From positions 1 to 9,309 of the forward strand of contig JAKAHX010000035.1 in assembly GCA_021814735.1 (NCBI GenBank): a stretch of DNA of 9,309 nucleotides. Reading direction: 5' to 3'. The stretch is from Chloroflexota bacterium (GTDB lineage: Bacteria > Chloroflexota > Limnocylindria > Limnocylindrales > CSP1-4). Positions 6,011 through 9,309 of the stretch are shown here, piece after piece. Each line of letters begins with the position of its first letter. The first letter of the stretch is position 1. The position numbers and the translations under genes were made by a program. The notes under the pieces are model-generated. The model saw only the letters and a list, made by a program, of their open reading frames with translations, made no database searches and was not told where the DNA came from.

Positions 6011-6469
6011 TCAGAACCGGCAGAGGCGCCGGATCCGTTCCTCGTGCGCAGGGTACCGGCTCGACATCTCGGTCCGCCGCGCGAACTCCACAACCGCGTC
6101 CGAGTAGGGCGGCGCCATGAACGTCGAGACGAGGCTCCAGTCGCCGAGGGGCTCCGCCGCCTGCCAGGTCCCCGGTGCCACGACCAGCTGGGGCCGCTCG
6201 CCCGCTTCCAGGTCGGGACCCAGGACAGGCTCGGAGACGACGCCGGTAGGGTCGATGAGGAGCATCCGGAGCGGCGCGCCGGCATGGTGGGCCCAGATCT
6301 CCAGGTGGGCCAGCCGGTGCAGGGCGGAGAAGTCCGGGCGCTCCACCAGGAAGTAGATCGCGCTGGAGCGCTCATCCCTCCAGGTCTCGCCCACGAAGCC
6401 CCCTTCCGGCTGGAGCGGCACCAGGCCGAGCAGCTCCACGATGCGCCCGGCGCTCAGCGGCGTGCCCAT
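6011..6469 (-). CDS. cupin superfamily protein, DUF985 (Cupin_5) type
   Basis: A 152-residue single-domain protein matching the DUF985 cupin pattern from end to end. Visible landmarks are LQPEGGFVGETWRDE (about 19-33), AIYFLV, the core HRLAHLEIWAHHAGAPL, then LGPDLEAG, QLVVAPGTWQAAEP and a closing LVSTFMAPPY. Family members are small beta-barrels, some thought to bind sugars or metals; no enzyme activity can be assigned here. The start ATG 6469 has GGAGGT (6475-6480, minus strand) 5 bases upstream and lies within the last codons of the preceding membrane-protein gene. That 16-base overlap suggests coupled translation. The usual His in the "HPEGG" phrase of many relatives is Gln20 here. Confidence 0.92.
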   Translation of the reverse strand: MGTPLSAGRIVELLGLVPLQPEGGFVGETWRDERSSAIYFLVERPDFSALHRLAHLEIWAHHAGAPLRMLLIDPTGVVSEPVLGPDLEAGERPQLVVAPGTWQAAEPLGDWSLVSTFMAPPYSDAVVEFARRTEMSSRYPAHEERIRRLCRF

Positions 6470-7641
6470 GATCCACCTCCGTGCGGCGCGGCCTCATGTG
6501 CGGCCCCGGGCGCGGCCTCGGACGGGGCCTCGGGTGCTGCCCCCGGCGCGGCCTCAGGTGGGGGCTGCGGCGCTGCCCCCGGCGCTGCCCCCGGCGCTGT
6601 GCCCGGCGCGGCCTCGTCGATCTCCTCCGCGTCCCGAAGGGCCTCGTGTTCCCCGGCCAGCGCGAACCGCAGGCTGACGTACGCGACCAGGTCGACCGCC
6701 AGGCCGCCCAGCCCGGCGAGCTGCGAGCCGTAGAAGACGAAGACCTGGGTGACCAGGATCCAGGTCAGGAGCCCGCGCAGGAACCAGCGGTATGCCGACG
6801 CCCGTGATCCCGGGAGCGCCACCACGCCACGCGCCACCAGGGCCGCGCCCGCCAGCGTCGAGAGCGCCTCCCCGGCGCGCGACACGGTCCAGGCCTGATT
6901 GGTGCCCCCGATCGTCAACGCCAGCGTCAGCACGCCGGCCACGGCCGCGATGGTGTACACGACCACGGCGGCGACCAGCACGCGATCGAACCAGGCGCCG
7001 GCCGCGAGGCGCCGGTACGCGGCGACCAGCCGTGCCGGCAGTGCCTCGTACCAGGCGTCGTGCTCCGCGGCGGCGGGCAGCGCGTCCACGTACCGGCGAA
7101 CGTCCCGTGCCAGCGCGGAACCTGCCGGGGCCCGACGGAGCAGCGCGCGCAGCCGTGCCCGGTCGCTCGGCTCGATGGGCTGCTCCAGGTGGCCCTCGAG
7201 CAGGTCGAGCGCGTTGGCCAGCGACTCGCGCGGCGTCAGCTGGCGCTGCCCCACGATCGCCCGCGAGACCAGGAAGAGCACCACGAAGAGGACGTAGATG
7301 ATCGCGACCGCCGGCCGGTAGAAGTAGTTGTTGTCGGCCGTCAGGAACTTGCCGATCTCGTCGATGAAGGTGCCGAAGCCCAGCCCCGCCACTACCGCGG
7401 CGCCGTGCTGCACCGGCCGGTCCAGCCACGCCAGCAGCATGCCGAGCGCGGCCAGCATGAGGAGGCCGCCCCAGAGCATGTGGGCGACGTGCAGTCCGCC
7501 CCCGCCCACGCGCGGGTAACCGGTCGCGGCCAGGAAGGCCCGGATCCCGAGGAACGAGACGACCGCCGCCACGAAGAACGACTCGAGCAGTGCGGGGGCG
7601 TCAGCGTTGCGCAGGCGGTGACGAAGCGGGGAGCGCGGCAT
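6454..7641 (-). CDS. polytopic membrane protein of unknown function with Ala/Pro/Gly tail
   Basis: A 395-residue protein. Hydrophobic segments lie near residues 18-40, 50-72, 80-92, 110-130, 221-244, 256-276, 286-305 and 308-328. A soluble helical stretch (about 131-215) sits between two membrane blocks. A strikingly polar, conserved-looking phrase, GFGTFIDEIGKFLTADNNYF (88-107), lies between the third and fourth segments, and HVAHMLWGG (51-59) precedes it. Their Asp, Glu, Lys and His residues in or near the membrane hint at ion or ligand handling, but that is inference. The final 57 residues are mostly Ala-Pro-Gly-Ala repeats with acidic residues. ATG 7641 was chosen over upstream in-frame starts because TATCCT lies 7 bases before it and the hydrophobic N-terminus fits. 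It is the first gene of the operon with the cupin and the dehydrogenase. Confidence 0.85.
   Translation of the reverse strand: MPRSPLRHRLRNADAPALLESFFVAAVVSFLGIRAFLAATGYPRVGGGGLHVAHMLWGGLLMLAALGMLLAWLDRPVQHGAAVVAGLGFGTFIDEIGKFLTADNNYFYRPAVAIIYVLFVVLFLVSRAIVGQRQLTPRESLANALDLLEGHLEQPIEPSDRARLRALLRRAPAGSALARDVRRYVDALPAAAEHDAWYEALPARLVAAYRRLAAGAWFDRVLVAAVVVYTIAAVAGVLTLALTIGGTNQAWTVSRAGEALSTLAGAALVARGVVALPGSRASAYRWFLRGLLTWILVTQVFVFYGSQLAGLGGLAVDLVAYVSLRFALAGEHEALRDAEEIDEAAPGTAPGAAPGAAPQPPPEAAPGAAPEAPSEAAPGAAHEAAPHGGGSWARR
6569..6604 (-). repeat. 12-bp tandem repeats encoding the Ala-Pro-Gly-Ala tail
   Basis: Three adjoining 12-base units (plus-strand GGCGCTGCCCCC, twice exact and once with two changes) encode successive APGA-type units of the membrane protein. 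Less regular relatives extend over about 6487-6615. In-frame 12-base units would allow length change by slippage without breaking the gene. Confidence 0.75.
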
Positions 7642-7648
7642 GGCAGGG

Positions 7649-7654
7649 AGGATA
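7649..7654 (-). promoter_or_regulatory. -10 hexamer of a probable leaderless promoter for the minus-strand operon
   Basis: On the minus strand TATCCT (7654 to 7649) ends 7 bases before ATG 7641. There is no Shine-Dalgarno sequence between them and no recognisable -35. It lies in the 210-base divergent gap shared with the secreted-protein gene. Confidence 0.5.
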
Positions 7655-7833
7655 CGGGGTGCGCGGGCCGGCGCGAGTCTGCACGTGCACCGGAGACGCG
7701 GCCGGATCGGGTCGCTGTATCTGACGAAATCGGCCCACTCGGCCCTTGACAAGTGCGAGAGACGGCCTCGGCGTCATTGACTTCTGGTCGGGCAAGGGGG
7801 AGAGTAGCGACGCACACACGTGCCAAGCAAGCG

Positions 7834-7843
7834 AGGGGGGGGA
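7834..7843 (+). promoter_or_regulatory. ribosome binding site containing an eight-G run
   Basis: AGGGGGGGGA ends 8 bases before GTG 7852. It decides the start of the secreted-protein gene over the in-frame GTG 7753, which has no such site. A homopolymer of this length is prone to slippage, which would change ribosome-site spacing. Confidence 0.55.
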
Positions 7844-7851
7844 CGCGTCTC

Positions 7852-9303
7852 GTGGGATCGCTCATCCGGTTGGTCCGGGCGCCGACTGCCCAGCGGCTCG
7901 CGGCGGGCGCGTCGGTCGCGCTGCTTCTTGCCGCGCTGCTCAACGCGAACGTGTTCGCCGCCTCCAACAAGCCGTACTCGGTGTCATCGCCGTCGCCGGC
8001 GACGGTGTCGGTCGGCCAGAACCAGGGGATCGCGTTCACGGTCACCGACCAGGCGAAGACGCAGCAGCTCGGATCCCTCGAGATCCAGCTGTCGACGGCG
8101 GGCTTCTCGTATCAGGCCGACAGTGCCGGCAGCTGGGGCTCCGCGAGCCCGACCGGCGCCACCGTGACCTCGCTCAGTTCGACGATGCTGCTGTTCCAGA
8201 ACCTGAACATCCAGCCCGGGCAGTCGGCAACGGTGACCATCGCCGACGTGGTCGCGCCCGGGTGCGTGCCGCTCCAGTGGACGTTCACGGCGCAGCAGGC
8301 GAACCAGTGGAACTCGACGAACACGGCCAACTACCTGACGCTGAACGGCTCGCAGCCCGTCTCGGGATCGGCCGAGACATGCGCGCTCGCGTTCAGCACC
8401 CAGCCCATGGACGCCGGCGTCAACCAGCAGATCACGGGCACGGCACTGGTGCCGACCGCGACAGCCGTGACGGTCCAGGTGTTCAACACGGCCGTCACAC
8501 CCGCGCGGCCGATCGCCGTCCAGACCAGCGTGACGCTCTCCGTGGCCAGCGCAGCGCTCGATTACGGCTACTCGAGTGCCACGCTGTCCAGCGCCGGACC
8601 GGTCAGCACGAACGCCAGCGGCGCAGCCACGCTCCCGGGTCTGAGCCTCGATGCGCCCGGTCGGTACACGCTCGCCGCGACGGCATCAGCGCCGAGCATC
8701 GCGTCCGCGGTCTCCGGCCCGTTCCGGATCTGGGGCAACGCGTCGGCGTGCACCACCGGGGGGTGTGATCTGTCGTTCGGCACATCGAGCGGCGAGACCT
8801 TCAGCGTGTCCTCGAACTCCACGAGCGGGGGCCTTGGCGGCTCCCTGAACATCATCCAGGACTTCACCTGCGCTGCGCAGCCATACGGCGGCGTCCCCGC
8901 CCTGCCCGGCACGAGCCCTGCCGTCACGACCGCGGAGGGATCCAACGCGACCACCAACAAGACAATCGAGATCTTCATCCCGGACTCGATCCTGCAGGCG
9001 GCCGTCTCGACGAACAGCGCGACCACGAACCAGGTGGACGCACTGCTCGAGACGCACTACATGGTCTGCATGAGTGCGCCCCACGAGTTCGCCGTCGCGT
9101 GGACGCCGTACGCGAGCGGTCAGGCCGTGACGGACCCGGCCATGACGACGGCCATGAACGACGGCAGCACGTGGTATCGCGGCCTGCTGCCGGACTGCCA
9201 GGACGTCAGCGGCACGGCCCCGTGCGTCCAGAGCCGCGTCCACGGAAGCGGCGGCCTGACGATTACCGTGATCACGTCGGCCGACGACCCGATGCTCTCC
9301 TAG
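7852..9303 (+). CDS. secreted protein with Ig-like segment and cysteine-rich C-terminal module
   Basis: A 483-residue exported protein. A signal peptide is clear: basic RLVRAPTAQR, a hydrophobic core (17-30) and a likely cut after Val-Phe-Ala36. Residues about 38-175 are Ser/Thr/Gln-rich beta structure with Cys138 and Cys177. Residues about 178-293 look like a bacterial Ig-like domain: LAFSTQPMDAGVNQ at the start, TVQVFNTAVTP, SVTLSV, then SGAATLPGLSLDAPGRYTL near the end. The C-terminal 190 residues carry Cys300, 305, 340, 406, 449 and 458, with LLPDC...APCVQSR and a final ADDP. Eight cysteines in the mature part suggest disulfide bonds outside the cell. No wall anchor or membrane tail is present, so it is probably released or loosely surface-bound. 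GTG 7852 was chosen for its G-rich ribosome site and because the signal peptide begins there. The function is unknown. Confidence 0.85.
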   Translation: MGSLIRLVRAPTAQRLAAGASVALLLAALLNANVFAASNKPYSVSSPSPATVSVGQNQGIAFTVTDQAKTQQLGSLEIQLSTAGFSYQADSAGSWGSASPTGATVTSLSSTMLLFQNLNIQPGQSATVTIADVVAPGCVPLQWTFTAQQANQWNSTNTANYLTLNGSQPVSGSAETCALAFSTQPMDAGVNQQITGTALVPTATAVTVQVFNTAVTPARPIAVQTSVTLSVASAALDYGYSSATLSSAGPVSTNASGAATLPGLSLDAPGRYTLAATASAPSIASAVSGPFRIWGNASACTTGGCDLSFGTSSGETFSVSSNSTSGGLGGSLNIIQDFTCAAQPYGGVPALPGTSPAVTTAEGSNATTNKTIEIFIPDSILQAAVSTNSATTNQVDALLETHYMVCMSAPHEFAVAWTPYASGQAVTDPAMTTAMNDGSTWYRGLLPDCQDVSGTAPCVQSRVHGSGGLTITVITSADDPMLS

Positions 9304-9309
9304 CCGCAG

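Noticed and set aside
5095..6375. A 426-codon minus-strand frame across the dehydrogenase and cupin genes
   Set aside because: It is out of frame with both clearly recognised proteins and has no domain of its own.
7746..7751. Perfect TTGACA as a -35 element in the divergent gap
   Set aside because: No acceptable -10 lies 16-19 bases downstream (the sequence there is GC-rich), so I do not call a promoter. An alternative sigma factor cannot be excluded.
7753..7851. N-terminal extension of the secreted protein to GTG 7753
   Set aside because: The extra 33 residues are polar and would push the signal peptide inward. No ribosome site precedes GTG 7753, whereas a G-rich site precedes GTG 7852.

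Overview
This is a GC-rich bacterial stretch, with G or C dominating third codon positions in most genes. It has compact gene spacing, several GTG starts, and a mixture of Shine-Dalgarno-led and apparently leaderless genes. That combination fits a high-GC monoderm lineage such as Chloroflexota or Actinomycetota. I cannot assign a genus, and the lineage is inferred from composition and gene style rather than from a marker gene. No rRNA, tRNA, CRISPR array, insertion sequence or phage gene was seen.

Left part (+ strand): a cut-off C-terminal fragment (to 184) is followed by an MFS-type exporter fused to a C-terminal cyclic-nucleotide-binding domain (369-2198). Next comes a complete AmrS-type radical SAM enzyme of the AmmeMemoRadiSam family (2297-3379). 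Its usual partners, AmrA and Memo, are not in the window.

Middle part (+ strand): a set of small genes of unknown function. Two short proteins are joined by a GTGA stop/start overlap (3630-3869 and 3866-4129). They are followed by a 40-residue single-span membrane protein with a strong ribosome binding site (4313-4435), and then a 200-residue protein that looks internally duplicated (4513-5115). A GC-rich hairpin with a tandem 15-bp repeat lies between the last two. A diverged 31-bp-period tandem repeat spans the stop codon of the 200-residue gene, at the junction with the convergent operon.

Right part: a three-gene minus-strand operon is read from 7641 down to 5172. It encodes a polytopic membrane protein with a low-complexity Ala/Pro/Gly tail, then a DUF985-type cupin whose start overlaps the preceding gene's end, then a short-chain dehydrogenase/reductase. 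Diverging from it is a secreted protein with an Ig-like segment and a cysteine-rich C-terminal module (7852-9303).

Three genes (2297, 4513, 7641) have a TANNNT hexamer ending 6-7 bases before the start codon and no Shine-Dalgarno sequence. This is a consistent signature of leaderless transcripts. The other main starts (369, 4313, 5978, 6469, 7852) have purine-rich ribosome binding sites.
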